Shown in pieces: positions 46,661 to 58,500 of a stretch of DNA of 64,000 nt (position 1 is its first letter; each line of letters begins with the position of its first letter). The translations under genes and the position numbers were made by a program. Location: NCBI GenBank assembly GCA_005406025.1, contig BGZK01001337.1, forward strand, positions 62,001 through 126,000, read 5' to 3'. The notes under the pieces were generated by a model. That model saw nothing but the letters and a program-made list of their open reading frames with translations, did not search any database and was not told the origin of the DNA. The stretch comes from Eumeta japonica. Its lineage: Eukaryota > Arthropoda > Insecta > Lepidoptera > Psychidae.

Positions 46661-47226
46661 AAGGAAAGGAAATTGGAATTTTAACCCTGGCATCTCAATT
46701 CATTTATGAAAATTTATTATACGTAAAAAAAAATTTTGAAATGTTTAAAAGAAATAGTAGTCGACATAATCTTAATACCAGAAATAAAAATAAACTGAAT
46801 TCACATGTAAGTCGACTAAGTAAAGTCTCAAATTAATTTAGAGGGCTCTGTGTGCGCCTATTCAATAAGGTTCCTGTAGATGTACAAGATTTACCCCTAC
46901 ATAAATTTAAGAGTGTTATTAAACAATCACTCAGTAAAAAAGGGTGCTATGCAATTTCTGAATATTTAGAAGACAAAAATCAATGGGCATAAGCGGCTCG
47001 ACTTCTTACCGGGCTGTGTCATTCTTAATGGTTCTGTATTTGTTTTGGCTATGTATGTGCAAATTAGAAAAGAGCTACCCTTAAGTTTCTTGCTCGTTCT
47101 TCTTGAAGGAAAACTGCCTTCCGAACGAGCAGTAAAGTAAAGTGTAAATTCGCAAAAAAAATTATGACGTATTTCAAGTGTTATTTTGTAACCTATGAAA
47201 TAAAGATATTTTGAATTTGAATTTGA
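46661..47226 (+). mobile_element. 5'-truncated non-LTR retrotransposon nested in mariner
   Basis: The C-terminal end of a LINE ORF is readable: RNSSRHNLNTRNKNKLNS, HVSRLSKVSN, then CVRLFNKVPVDVQDLPLHKF, KSVIKQSLSKKGCYAISEYL and stop (TAA at about 46990), with one stop between the parts. A 3'UTR with a stem-loop (TTGCTCGTTC / GAACGAGC, about 47088-47125) follows. It ends in AATAAAGATATTTTGAATTT and TTTGAATTTGAATT repeats, a short-repeat tail in place of poly-A. The insertion lies between AAAGATT and CGAAGATGATGAC of the mariner transposase. Confidence 0.85.
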
Positions 47227-47330
47227 ATTCGAAGATGATGACGCAGAAGTCGCTGCAGTACAGGAATTTTCAAGTGTTCAGAATGAAGAGTTTTTGAAAA
47301 CAGGAATTTTAAACTTAAAAAAATATATAT
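47227..47330 (+). pseudogene. mariner transposase, C-terminal part after the LINE
   Basis: Resumes with CGAAGATGATGACGCAGAAG (E-D-D-D-A-E), then QEFSSVQNEEFLKTGILNLK, the usual end region of mariner transposases. The coding end is eroded; the 3' UTR and right terminal repeat follow. Confidence 0.8.
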
Positions 47331-47439
47331 ATCTAGTGTAATGTGATAAAAAGCGACTAAGACGAAAAATAAAATAACATTTAATAAAAGCCACCGGCAA
47401 CGTACTCATACTCACTTTTTATTGAACGCCCCTCGTATG

Positions 47440-49350
47440 CCGCACACTGTGTCCACTTTAATAATGTACGATCCCCGTCTGCCCCAGTTTTTCCCAAGTA
47501 ATAATGAGAGCTTAGAAGCACTTTATTGCTTTCAGGGGAAATCTAATAATAATATTAAAGCGAGACAGACAATGTAAAAAAGGGTACGTACAATTTTAGT
47601 ATTAAATTCATTGTAAGCGTTAAAGAAATAATATAATTTTTGAATATAGTACAATAAATATAGAAAAAAATTGTACCTATATATTTTTTAGAACTAACAA
47701 TGAATACAATTTTTTTAACAATCAAATAGAATAACTTGTTTATAAGTGATCGCATTCTGTTTATTTTCATTGTAAATGCTCCACAATTTTCAAAACTAAC
47801 AACCACACACACGACGATGCAATTGAATTAAATTTGCCAGTTATACATTTTGCGCGATGTAGTCGATAGAGATGACTAACCGATGAAAATTGGAACTACA
47901 TCACTTTGAAGTAGCCGTGTCGAATTAGTGTCGCTTCAGTTATATGCGCGTTAGTGGGTTTTGATTTGTTACGTATTCTGAGCCTGATAATTATTATGAA
48001 CCACAATATCACATACATTATAACCGTTGAACAGTATATTTCTATTCAGGCATATAGTATAAGAGTAAAAGATGAACAAAAAGTTACTGTTACATAAACT
48101 TCAATCCTAGAATTTGAATAGCAAAGCAACAATACCTAATTAAAAAATTGGTTGTTGTTGCTACCGGCGGTGGTCCATCAGTGATGTGAGGATATATAGG
48201 CTTCCTAGCTATACATAAAAGATGCGCTGTATAATACATTACGCTGCGTCATTCTTTGGATTTTGTAATCTTAAAGATCGCTTACCAAGCCTCATTAGAT
48301 TATATCATAATAGTTAACAATTAAAATAGAAAGTAGTGGCTTGGTTGCTAGATTATTCGCACGGATTTGTTTGTAAAATGATAGACATTACACTCATTTA
48401 CTACTTAATATAAGATCGACTGTTGTTGAATTAAAATTATCGTAAAGTAAAAACTATAGTTTACAAAACAATTTCTTGAATTTCCATATTATATGCAGAA
48501 ATTAATGAAATTAATTTAAACTTAAAGAATGGCTAATTAAAGTCTATCAAAACTAGAAGTGTAATATCTGCATTTCTTACAAAACATTTCTTACACAAAT
48601 ATAATTTGAAGAGAAAAGAATGCTTCCAATCTTTGCATCTTGTAGATGAATGAGCGACATTATGACTTTTAATCAAAGGATTTCACTACATTTTTCAAAT
48701 TGGAATACCGGATTGGTTATTAAAATCTTGTTCAATTAAGATCTAAATCCCAGAAGCGCCAATATCCATACAAAATCAACTTATTGAAGTATCCACGTAT
48801 GGGGACTCATACATAAAATTTGAAAAAAAAATTGCATAATTTTAGTTACAGAGATACGTTCTAATTTTATATACCACATTTCGAACTACTGTACAGTTAT
48901 TGATTGCTTTCTCGTCATCGTATTTGTTAAGACGTAGCTTTAGTACACCGACAAATCTTACTACGAAGAAACGAAATCGACTACAAATTATTAACAACAG
49001 CGAATGTTATTGACAAAAATGAAGGCAAACATGGGGCAAACTTACATCAATCCTTCTCACTAAAAAATTATAAGATATTGTGAACATACAGTTAGAAATA
49101 TTTTTGTTTAATGAATATACCTGTTAAGTGTATAAAACTTTGTTTGTTCTTCCTTGAAGCCTTTTTCTTTAATAAAACGTACAAAATCCTAGGCCACACT
49201 GAAAAGTTGCCTTTATCTCAGATATAACAGTTATTATTACTTATTTATGAAAAGATGAGGTTAGGCATATATGTTATGAATATAATAAAAAAATGTGGAA
49301 CGGTCAAATTGAAAATATTTAGCGATAACGAGTGGTGTCGTGGGACACCA
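47440..49350. other. A+T-rich non-coding stretch 5' of the claudin-like start exon
   Basis: No gene supported. If the claudin-like gene has an upstream 5'UTR exon it may lie in or beyond this stretch; I cannot place it. Confidence 0.5.
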
Positions 49351-49351
49351 G

Positions 49352-49988
49352 GTAGGAACGAAGTTCCTTCGGCTAATGTAGAATCGACACAATTTGCAAA
49401 AAAAAAAATATAATGTACTTTAAGTGTTATGACAGGAATGTGTTTTATTATAAGATGCTACTTAAATCGTTTGGTGATCGTTGTAGTGGAATTATGACAT
49501 TTACTCCTTACTATCTGTTCTTCAATCATCTTCATTTTCTGTTCTTATTGTTAATTCTATTTTCGAAAAAATTTACGATTATTGTGATTTATTTTTTATA
49601 TTTTACCGACATATATTTGTTAATGGAAAATAACCCCTACCGATTCTCGGTAATCGCGCGAAGTCGTAAACAAGTCGCGCGGCCTCACGCCAGCCGTGCC
49701 CGGTGTGATCCACCAATCAGCGCTCGCCGTTCGCCGAGCTCGCATCACCTTGCGCCAATAAACGCGCAGTAAAATAACGACATATCTAAAAATATACGAC
49801 TGTCGCGCCTGCGCACGTCTCATTTAACGGTTTTATTCCACGGACTTTTTCTTATTCTTACGGTTTTATTCCACGGACTTTTTTCCACGGACTTTTTCTT
49901 ACGGTTTTACTATCACATTTTTTTCAGTTCGGTCGCGCAGCAAAATTCCTATCTCCTCCAAGCCCGCCGTAAGGAACTTCGTTCCAAA
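49352..49988. mobile_element. Inverted-repeat element of about 640 bp with GC-rich interior
   Basis: GGAACGAAGTTCCTTCGG at 49352 and, inverted, CCGTAAGGAACTTCGTTCC ending at about 49987 form the ends; each end is itself a near palindrome (GGAAC-GAA-GTTCC). The interior has an A+T-rich left part and a CpG-rich part at 49650-49830 with CCAATCAG and GCCAATAAA words. A 33-bp tandem repeat follows. The open frames 49413-49772 (plus) and 49620-49823 (minus) have no protein resemblance. Confidence 0.5.
49827..49910 (+). repeat. 33-bp tandem repeat, about 2.5 units
   Basis: ACGGTTTTATTCCACGGACT, TTTTCTTATTCTT starts at 49827 and again at 49860; a partial third unit (TTCCACGGACTTTTTCTTAC) follows at about 49883. 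Confidence 0.8.
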
Positions 49989-50124
49989 AAGTGATTTCAG
50001 GTAATGTAGGGAGTGTAACAGAATACGATGGGATTATTTAAAAAAAAATTGTCTGTGTATCTGTTTGACCATACCGATTTCATAAACTAATAGATGAGTT
50101 TTCGAGGGGTTTCACTTGGTAACT

Positions 50125-50205
50125 TAAGTGTGGTTTGGAAAAATATATAGGCTTTATTTCATCAAAATTGCCTCACCGGACATACGCTGATTTTTAAAAA
50201 TTAAT
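50125..50205 (-). repeat. Interspersed repeat family F, copy 2 (inverted)
   Basis: GTTTGGAAA, TTTATTTCATCAAAAT and TTTTTAAAAATTAATT are the reverse complement of 35040-35130 in the same order. Confidence 0.5.
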
Positions 50206-50408
50206 TCCACTCTCCATTCGATAAGTTACTGTTACAGCTATTATAAAACAATGAATTTCATGGCATTTTAAAATTCCTAAAATTTTCCTTCATCTCTATA
50301 TTAATAATTATGATTTTGTGCCCTTAATTAAATAAGGTTTTAAAACATTTGTTACATTGCAGTTCGTAAAAAAAAAAATCATGCGTGTACTTATGTACGC
50401 GCGTGAGA

Positions 50409-50722
50409 GGTTTATACTTCTTTGGCGTAATTAAAAAAATATTTTTAATTGCACGCAAATAATTAATTACAATAAAATAATAAAGGACTGGAAAGGATAG
50501 TCAACACAGTCAATAAAGTTCAGTTTAAATTTTAAAAATTAAATAAATAAATATTTATTTTCTTACATTAAGTGTAACATAAATTCTATCATTATTCGAA
50601 ATTCGAAATCGAATTCGAAGCGGGCAGCTTCAACCTGTTAATTTTGTGTTACACTGATTCGCGCGCATCTTAAAATTTCACTCTCATCATTTTTTCATAA
50701 CGCGCCTAAAGAAGTATAACTT
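50409..50722 (-). mobile_element. Inverted-repeat element family E, copy 2 (314 bp, no coding)
   Basis: Ends GGTTTATACTTCTTTGGCG (50409-50427) and GCGCCTAAAGAAGTATAACTT (50702-50722; 20-base core) are inverted repeats. The left 90 bases equal, inverted, the right end of 30086-30625. It lacks the endonuclease-like stretch, so it looks like a deletion derivative. Confidence 0.6.
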
Positions 50723-51635
50723 AAAAAATGGAAAACTTGAGTACGGTTCATAGCTACTTTATTATTCATCCCAAACTAAAAGCTATGGTAATATTCCGCC
50801 ACTGTGTGAGTTTCGTCGAAATGAAATATAGTTCCCCGGGGCGCAGCGCCGTTCAGCGACCGGCGTGACCCGCCCGCACGCGCATGCAAATAACTTAAGG
50901 GAACCAACCCTCTCGTGTTTGTGTTGCCCGTAACAAATTGTTTGTTTCACAAACAGACGGTTGAATTTGTTATAGTATTTTTTATTACACGTTCGCTACT
51001 GTTGCGTACCATTTTAGTTTTTATTGCCATAAAACTTTAGCGACTTCATCCGTTTGATAGAGCCCTATTAACTAAGATTGCAGTAATAATTATAATTGAG
51101 GTCTAGGTCGAAAGTTATCGTTTTCGTTCTTATCTAAAGTGCCTTAACCCGCTTAATACAATTCATAGTTAATATAATATTTTATATATACCTTTGGTAG
51201 TTTTGTTTATATTTTAGTATATGTTTGTTGTAAGGACTGCAAATTAATTTTTATACAACGTTATATTTTATGATAAATACAATCCAAAGTACCGAAGGCA
51301 GAAATTATTCATTAATATTGCATGAACAATTTCCAAAAAAAATCTCAGCCTTCTGAGAAATAGCCGTGAGTATAGAAAATAGAAACTAAAAGAATTAATT
51401 TTTTTTTCTTATTTAAAATAACATCTATACGTCAAACAATATTTGAAAAATGTCTTTATTTTTTATATTTAAATTTAATACATCGAGCACTACTCGTAAT
51501 TGCGTGACGATATATCTATATATGTATATATATACATTTCATCACATACATAAAATTTTAATGATTTATTTTTTAAAATTAATATGACTAAATTCTTACA
51601 ATAATGTTAATAAATGCTTGGGGAAAAGATTGAAA
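50723..51635. other. Non-coding stretch with a small GC-rich spot
   Basis: GC-rich 50836-50890 (CCCCGGGGCGCAGCGCCG, GCGACCGGCGTGACCCGCCC). A TA-rich palindromic run lies near 51508-51536. No gene supported. Confidence 0.45.
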
Positions 51636-51639
51636 TCGG

Positions 51640-52345
51640 TATCGCGGATGAAGTCTAAAACGGGTACGTTTTCGACGTCCACACGAGCGGCTTAAACTAG
51701 TCGAAGTTACACCGAAAAAATAATAAATAAACGCAATAAAATTTGAGAGGAACGCCAATTAAACTTTTATAGCGCACCATCATTCACGCAACCCCCAATT
51801 TAAGCTCGATTTAGTCGCCAGACACCTAACACGTCAAACGGAATCCTGACGTATGGTGGCCATAGAGCCGATTAATTCCCGTTACCGTAGAGGCGGCACT
51901 CGACGGCACCGCGCGCTAACGAACCGTCGGTCCCGGCGAGACGGACTATATTTTTAAACGTCTATTTATAAACAATTCCCAATGTTACGGTCGCGTCGCC
52001 TCTAGGAATTCGTAGAAATATTAATGACATTGTACGGTTTATTTTGAAACTGGACGTCGCCGGCGGCGGGTGGAGAAAGAAAAAAAAATAAAATAAAATA
52101 ACGCAGAAAAGTTATCGCGCGAAAGCCGATAACTCACCGGCGTCCACGATTTAAGAGGGATCCCGCGGCGTCCGTCTCGTTTTAATTTAGTTTTCGTTAG
52201 AATTATTGTTTTAACGTGATGATCTATTTTTAACGGGCAGTACGGGAAAATAAATCGTAAGGCGAGTATAATAGGTTCCGCAATCGGAAACCGTAATGAC
52301 CAACTTACCAACCGTAGAATCCGACTCCGGCGAAACGCGTTCCTA
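51640..52345. other. Extended CpG-rich region, candidate regulatory sequence
   Basis: The longest stretch of raised CpG density in the window, with GC-rich peaks at 51890-51950, 52055-52075 and 52130-52185 separated by A+T-rich gaps. It lies 5' of the claudin-like start exon, so a promoter or 5'UTR exon of that gene is possible, but no transcription start signal is clear. The minus-strand 90-codon frame (52039-52311) has no motif. Confidence 0.3.
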
Positions 52346-52597
52346 GACGTTTTATTAAATTACAGAGTCAATACGTAAGCGGTAATAATTAAATAAAAAT
52401 ATTACTAGAAATCGTGATAGCAGTACGTTTTCAATCGCTATACTGTAAAAAGCCACAATAAAACGTAATCAAATTTCATTAAAAAAATAAAATAAAAGTC
52501 AAGCACTACAATATTTATAAGTTGTGGAGCATATAATAAAATTCTAAAAATATTTTAATACAATCTAGAAAAAAGTTGTATGATAAAAAAAACCCTA

Positions 52598-53094
52598 ATA
52601 GTCTAAGATCCGGCATTAGAAAAATATACTCTCATCTGTTAATTTAATCAAATAGTGTTTTAAAGGCAGATAACAATATTTGAAATTTATGAGAACAATG
52701 TCTGTCACCGCAGTCCTGCTGCTATTAACACTAATTACTTATTTTTTTTTATGTAGGCTGCAAATAATTTCAAAGTAACTGCCACTTATGAATATATTTA
52801 GAATTTTGTCAAAATTACATAAGTGTTAATATTTTTTAATTAAAAAATGAGGGAAATAAGTTCGGTTTGTCTATCCGTTTACACCTGGCTACAAATAGCT
52901 GTAGCAGTCATAGAGGTCGCTGCCTACTGTAACAAGGTGTAAAACATCATATTAGAAAATTTTGTAGTGCGATATGCTATTAACATAAGAAGTTTGTTTT
53001 CATAAATTTATAATATTGTTATCTGCTTTTAAAACACTATTTGATTCAATTAACAGATGAGGGTATATTTTTCTAATGCCGGATCTTAGACTAT
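52598..53094. mobile_element. MITE of 497 bp with about 93-bp terminal inverted repeats
   Basis: Arms 52598-52690 and 53001-53094 are inverted copies starting ATAGTCTAAGATCCGGCATT and running to CAGATAACAATAT, with only a few differences (for example CTCTCATCTG versus CCCTCATCTG). The interior includes GGCTACAAATAGCTGTAGC and no open frame of note. Target duplication not clear. Confidence 0.85.
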
Positions 53095-53845
53095 AATAAT
53101 CATAATTTGTGTGTGATTGTTTGTTTTTATACATTACTTTGCTTTTTTTTTTGCATCGGTAAATACTTAATGAAGTATAGAAGAAAATGTTCCGTAATCA
53201 AAGTGAAACTTTATTATCCACGCGTAAACCTTGTAACAAATATAACAGCAACTATGTTGGTCGATTCGCAACGTGTTGATAGGACCAAACTCTCTTAAAC
53301 AATTAGGTTCTTATACAAAGCCTTTCAAGTATGATGCGGATCACACAGGTCAATAAAATGTAACTCTCTATTTCATTATTTTACCCACTTGCTACATGTA
53401 TGTCCCCAATTGCAAATATTTGTTATATTTGTTTGTATGATTTTGTATTGTATTGATTTCCGTCTCTTTAGTTCACATTAATATGCAGTTTTTTTCTTTT
53501 ATACCTTTTGATATTTTAGATTAAAAGTTGTGTTGAAAATCTAGTAGAAGAGAACCCTCTTATATGGCTAAATTAAAAAATTAAATGTCTAATTCGTTGC
53601 ACGCGTTGTCCGTGCTATATGCTATTTGAAGTAAAGATAGAAGATATTTTCTAATTGCTACGTTGTCTAACGATGAGCCGTTAAATAGCTGGCGAAGGTA
53701 TATTGACCAGTACTATCATTACAATTGCGCCACAGACGGACATTCCACACCAGTGGATGTATTAGTACCGCTATATATAATTGAAAAGATGTTGCTTCGA
53801 AAAAGTAAATATTTATTTTCGTGCTTATAATATTCATATCTATCG
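53095..53845. other. A+T-rich non-coding stretch
   Basis: Nothing supported; open frames at 53107-53298 and 53667-53876 are featureless. Confidence 0.5.
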
Positions 53846-53847
53846 AT

Positions 53848-54105
53848 AGCGGCGGTGGCACAGTGGCCAAGAACATCGGCTTTGGATTAGGAGGTATTTA
53901 ACGGGTTCGATCCTGACCATGGGCGATCGTCCGATGAGTTTTTAACTTAAGACAAATTAACCTACCGGCCCCGTGTCTTTAACGGCACATTAAGCTCGCG
54001 GACATCACCGTCGCGTCGGTGACTGTCGTTGACCACCCCCAATACGCATCGGGCCGGTGTGGGGGGCTTTAGGTTTATGGCCCCTCGATCTGGAATAAAA
54101 TATTG
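53848..54105 (+). mobile_element. tRNA-derived SINE with RNA polymerase III A and B boxes
   Basis: A box TGGCACAGTGG (53856-53866) and B box GGTTCGATCC (53904-53913) stand 48 bases apart, start to start, the internal pol III promoter of a tRNA-derived head. The tRNA-like part cannot fold as a full cloverleaf by eye. The unrelated body follows (CACCGTCGCGTCGGTGAC hairpin-like, then GGGCCGGTGTGGGG, GGTTTATGGCCCC). It ends A+T-rich near GGAATAAAATATT (54092-54104). GC-rich against its surroundings. Confidence 0.8.
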
Positions 54106-54234
54106 CGGGAGGTTATACGTTGACAGTTGGGTAGATGAGATATGACATGGAAGATATAAATATTAATAGCGAAAATTTATATCTGAAGCGAATACGTTTT
54201 TAATAATAGAAAATTCGGAAAATATAGAATAATG

Positions 54235-54385
54235 GCTTAGGATTACGACGGCCTAGTGGCCCGTGGGCTTTCACCTGGGGCTCTCGGCGAACGGATGAGA
54301 GGGCTTTGTTGCAAGACATAAAACGCGATAGGGCCGCGGCGGCTGCGGCCGTAAGTCATCTTTATGAACCCCGTCCCGAAATGCT
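54235..54385 (+). other. GC-rich patch, unexplained
   Basis: An open frame reads YDGLVARGLSPGALGERMRG and on into an Ala-rich run (DRAAAAAAVSHLYEPRPEML) before A+T-rich sequence. I do not recognise it; a transposon fragment or a regulatory patch are both possible. Confidence 0.2.
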
Positions 54386-54479
54386 CTGCGTTTTGGCTAT
54401 TTTTTTTTTTCTTAGAAACCTTCCCGAGGGGAATTTCGAAATAAGCTTTTCTTTACATTGTTGTATGCGGATTATTTTT

Positions 54480-55562
54480 GAAGTGCAACTTCTTTAGGCA
54501 AGTGTAGAAAAAATTTTGTTCGGCAACGGAAGCAACGTCACGCCACGCTCGTCAGTCACGTTTCGCCGTCACGAGTCTTCTAGATTATGTCAAATGCAAA
54601 GTATATATTTCTCATCTTAGCTACCATAAGCATTTGCCTGCAAAGGTGTATAATAATAATTCCATGATTACAAACGAAGTTGAAAACCGAGTACAATAAA
54701 AACGAGAATAATATTGGTTTTCCTTTTATTACATGCCTTAAGTACCAGCGTAGGTATGCTTCTAATGTCGCCTGAAAATCCCATCTAAACTGTGACCACG
54801 ATAACTAAAAACTAATTAACTTTTATACTTAATTTATTTTTCAATCTCATCACTAATCTATTGGAAAAAACTGTATTGAAACCACAACTCTGTATAGTAC
54901 CGATTAGCTGTAATTAAACTTTTTAACTGGCAATTATTCATGTTTTGATCCGCCAATCCGCTTAAATATCTGAATTAGAAGTTGAGATGAATGTTTTATA
55001 TTATTACCACCATCTTTTGTCAATTACAAAAATAAATTGAGCATGACGTTGTTTTTATTTTTGTAATTGCGAACAGATGGCGGTAGTAACCAAAAACATT
55101 CTCGTTAAAAGTGAAAAAAAATCATGCATTGAACTATACGTATAATTTTAACTGTAGATACAACCAGACACCAAATAAGGTTATTGAAAAATGGATCCAA
55201 GTTATCAAAATAAAATTGAAGGTTGTCGATGTTTTTTGCATTATGATGTCTAATAAATATAAAATTACCTAAACTCTTTTTCGATTCAAGTTTACTATAA
55301 AACTATTTGAAAATCAAAAATAAAAAATCGGATTTTTGGTGAAAAGCACCTGTTATCATAAACGTCTAATTTAAATAACATAGGTATGGCACGAGCGCTT
55401 AAGGATGCATGCTTTTATCTATTTTTTCTATTAGTTTTTATCTAATATTTATACTTATTTCACCAATCATATAGGTTTTATTAAAAAAAAATCTTGTAGT
55501 CAAATGTGATTTTAGCTAATTATTGTAACATCAAATAAAATAAGAATGATATACACCCTAAA
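54480..55562. mobile_element. Inverted-repeat element family G, copy 2 (long, interrupted)
   Basis: Left end GAAGTGCAACTTCTTTA (54480-54496). Internal words ATATTTCTCATCTTAGCTACC, AAAGGTGTATAATAATAATTC and GAAGTTGAA, and the right part ACATCAAATAAAATAAGAAT (55532 on), are all shared in order with 42078-42456. The terminal right repeat is eroded. It is about 700 bases longer than copy 1, in part from a foldback insertion at 55001-55089. Confidence 0.55.
55001..55089. mobile_element. Foldback MITE, 36-bp arms
   Basis: Arms 55001-55036 (TTATTACCACCATCTTTTGT...) and 55054-55089 (...CAGATGGCGGTAGTAA) pair at 31 of 36 positions around a 17-base spacer. Lies inside family G copy 2. Confidence 0.7.
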
Positions 55563-58500
55563 AATTCCAATCATGTCGCTTGTATACTGTACACGCAAAG
55601 GTTTATTTTTTATAACTTAGTATTTAATTTATTCGTTTGATTTACTTTATTGAAGTGTTTCAGTAAGAAAAATATGTGCGGCTATTTGCAAAAAAAAAAA
55701 ACGATCCTGTATTACGGCCTCCGTAATAACAGCTCGCATTCGTAGGTAATTGTTTTATAGAATTTACGACCTCCCAGGAATCTTTCTATGTTTATTTTCA
55801 ATTTATTTTTTCCAATACAAAAAGCACATAAAAGGATTTCGTACAGCGGAAGATTATATCGCTTACGCGCCCCGTAGTTTTATCCGCGTGGAATATTATT
55901 CTTATTTTAAGTTTACTCACCCAAGTGAATTAATTATTTTAATATTCATTTAAGTACGTTGTTAGGTACACATGTTTATTTATGTTTCCGTGACCTTGAA
56001 AAGTAAAATAATTCTTTACATCACAATAAAATTGTAAAACTGAAAGTATGGATGTGATAATATATGCTTGTTACCATTGAACGCTAAAGCTACAACTGAG
56101 AAAAATGCCATTTTTATTGAACGAAAGAAGTTAAGCCCATCATTAAAATGGTATACTATTCTAATAAAATTATTCCTTTTTATAATATCTATACTACTTA
56201 TAATTTTATAAGTTTCATATTACAAAGAAAGGTAGAACATTGGTCTCGGTCAAGCTATATTGTGTTTATCATCAAGAATTAGAATAAGTACACAGAAATA
56301 ACGTTAAAATGTCTTGATATGTACACGATAAAATAATGACGTCACATCTGAATAAGAACTTATTATAAATATATGGGAATTACTAATATATTTATTGAAG
56401 AGGACGAACGTAAGAGTCTTAATGTGACGAACGTATTATTAATAGTACATTTTATAGTAAATTGTGTGAATCCTTCCTAATATATTACAAAGCCTTTCCG
56501 ACGTTACTATTATTTGTAAACGTAACACCATATTCAGTAAACAAAACTTTACTGTAAAATAACGCCTCACTCATAACAAAGTATTAGTGTTTTTTAATTA
56601 AATTACTTTTAAAATTACAGTTACATTTTTTATCCATACGCACAATATATCAAAACTATTTTAATACACACTCGAATTATCTTAACATTCTCTTTAAATT
56701 ATTAGTAAGTACTACTTCTAGAAAATTTATCATGGTGCAATGTCTTGGTGTTGGCGAATAACTGAAACACATTTTACCTTCCTATTAACTTATTAGGAAA
56801 GCATTCATTATTTCACGATGTCAAATAGAGATACGCATTTGGAAGCGGCGCCGGACTGGCTAAAATCGTGTCATTGGCGTCGTCACATATCTAGTTCGTT
56901 TACAAAACTATGAAATAGGTAGTCAACTCGTGGTTTATAACATCGGCTATGGTGTAATGTGTGTTCAGTACAGTGTTTGTTCAAGCACCTCAGTGAATGT
57001 ACTGGTAAGTCTGGATTTATCTTTTTAACGTGAACAACAACTATATACCTGCATGAATGTGTCACTTTTCAGTTCAAATAAATTGCAAATAATACCACCA
57101 TTATCCTCCACTCTAATACCTTCTGCCTTGTCCTTTCTTAGCGGGTATCCTAAACACCAGATTAATGTTGGGGAAGGCTGAGACGTGGATGAAACTGGAC
57201 AATTTTCTGGATTTGAATTGAACAAGCTTCGTATAGATGAATGGACACAGTATTGTCTTTACCTCAAAAAATATTAATTCATAAACTAAAATATGTAATA
57301 TCAGTACACATGTAATACAACATTATGCTTTAACTTTGTCCCTTGTTTACTCTACGAAATGATGACCTAAAAGATGTGGAGAATTTCGGACGTGTAGATA
57401 CAACTTTTGTAACAAAATGATATTACTCATTTTGTGAAAAAATGTCCATGATGCCTTTTAAGTTTGTAGTGATTCAAATATTTTATATGAAATTATGAAC
57501 AAAATTATTTATTAAAGAAATGGTTGGTGATTATAATTTGAAATTTTTCAATAATGATTTATTAAAATTTTATGTTTCAGGTCGTTATATTCTAAAAAAC
57601 TGCAAAAGGAAGACCTATATTAGAAAAGGTCGGCGGCACTACAACGGCTTACTTGAAACAATCATGTGCTAAGTTGGAACTAAGTGAAGAAAACTAAAAT
57701 ATTAAATTAATTCTAGAAAACGTTATTAAAACTGCATTTTAAAGAAAAAATTGCACATTACACCTAGTTCATAATAATTTTATTATATTACTTGTAGGTA
57801 TTTTTTATCAAAAATCGTGGCTAGAGGTTTGTGTATGAATTCCCAAACTACCTCATTTATTTTAATTATTAGTTCAATTTTTGTGTCTTATCTTTTTTAT
57901 TATCTAATATTTATTTTTAGGAATTTTATTCCCTTATTTCGTTTATGACCGTCGTACAATAAGAAATAAAAGTGTACTTCGATTGGCTACTACTGAATTC
58001 ATTGATCTTCTATATACATTATTATGCTCAGGAGATTGTTTGAATTCCTCGATTTCATATAGATTTACTCTTTGCCTTTATCCAAACACACTGATCTTCA
58101 TGAGAAATTGCACTTCACATGTGACAGCCAAACATTTACTAGAATAATCTGTATATCTTTTATATGTCATTACTCGTGTAGATATTACAATAATTTATAA
58201 ATACTTTATTTATTTAATGTACTTAATTGTAATCATTTATTACTTCGTTTATTTTATGATTTGTATGTTGCTTAAATTTTTTAAACGCAATCGCCAACAA
58301 CTATTAATATTTTGTCATTTTATAAAACTGGAGATTTAGTAACCCGTATTTGTCAAAGTTGATCTAAATGTCAAACTTTGTTATTAATTATTGCTATTAT
58401 TCAATCATTGGAGAGGATTTAAAAAAATACAGTGAATTTTACAAATTGGAGTGTCATTAATAGCAATACCTATTGTTTACATGTGCTTTTAATAACTAAT

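Larger units (their letters stand above)
45596..47435 (+). mobile_element. Full-length inactive mariner transposon, split by a LINE
   Basis: Left end CTAGGGGCGTTCACTACAAA (45596 on) and right end, read inverted from 47435, CGAGGGGCGTTCAATAAAAA form the terminal inverted repeats. TA dinucleotides flank both (45594-45595 and 47436-47437), the mariner target-site duplication. Total 1840 bp; subtracting the nested LINE (46661-47226) leaves about 1.27 kb, the normal size for mariner elements. Confidence 0.9.
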
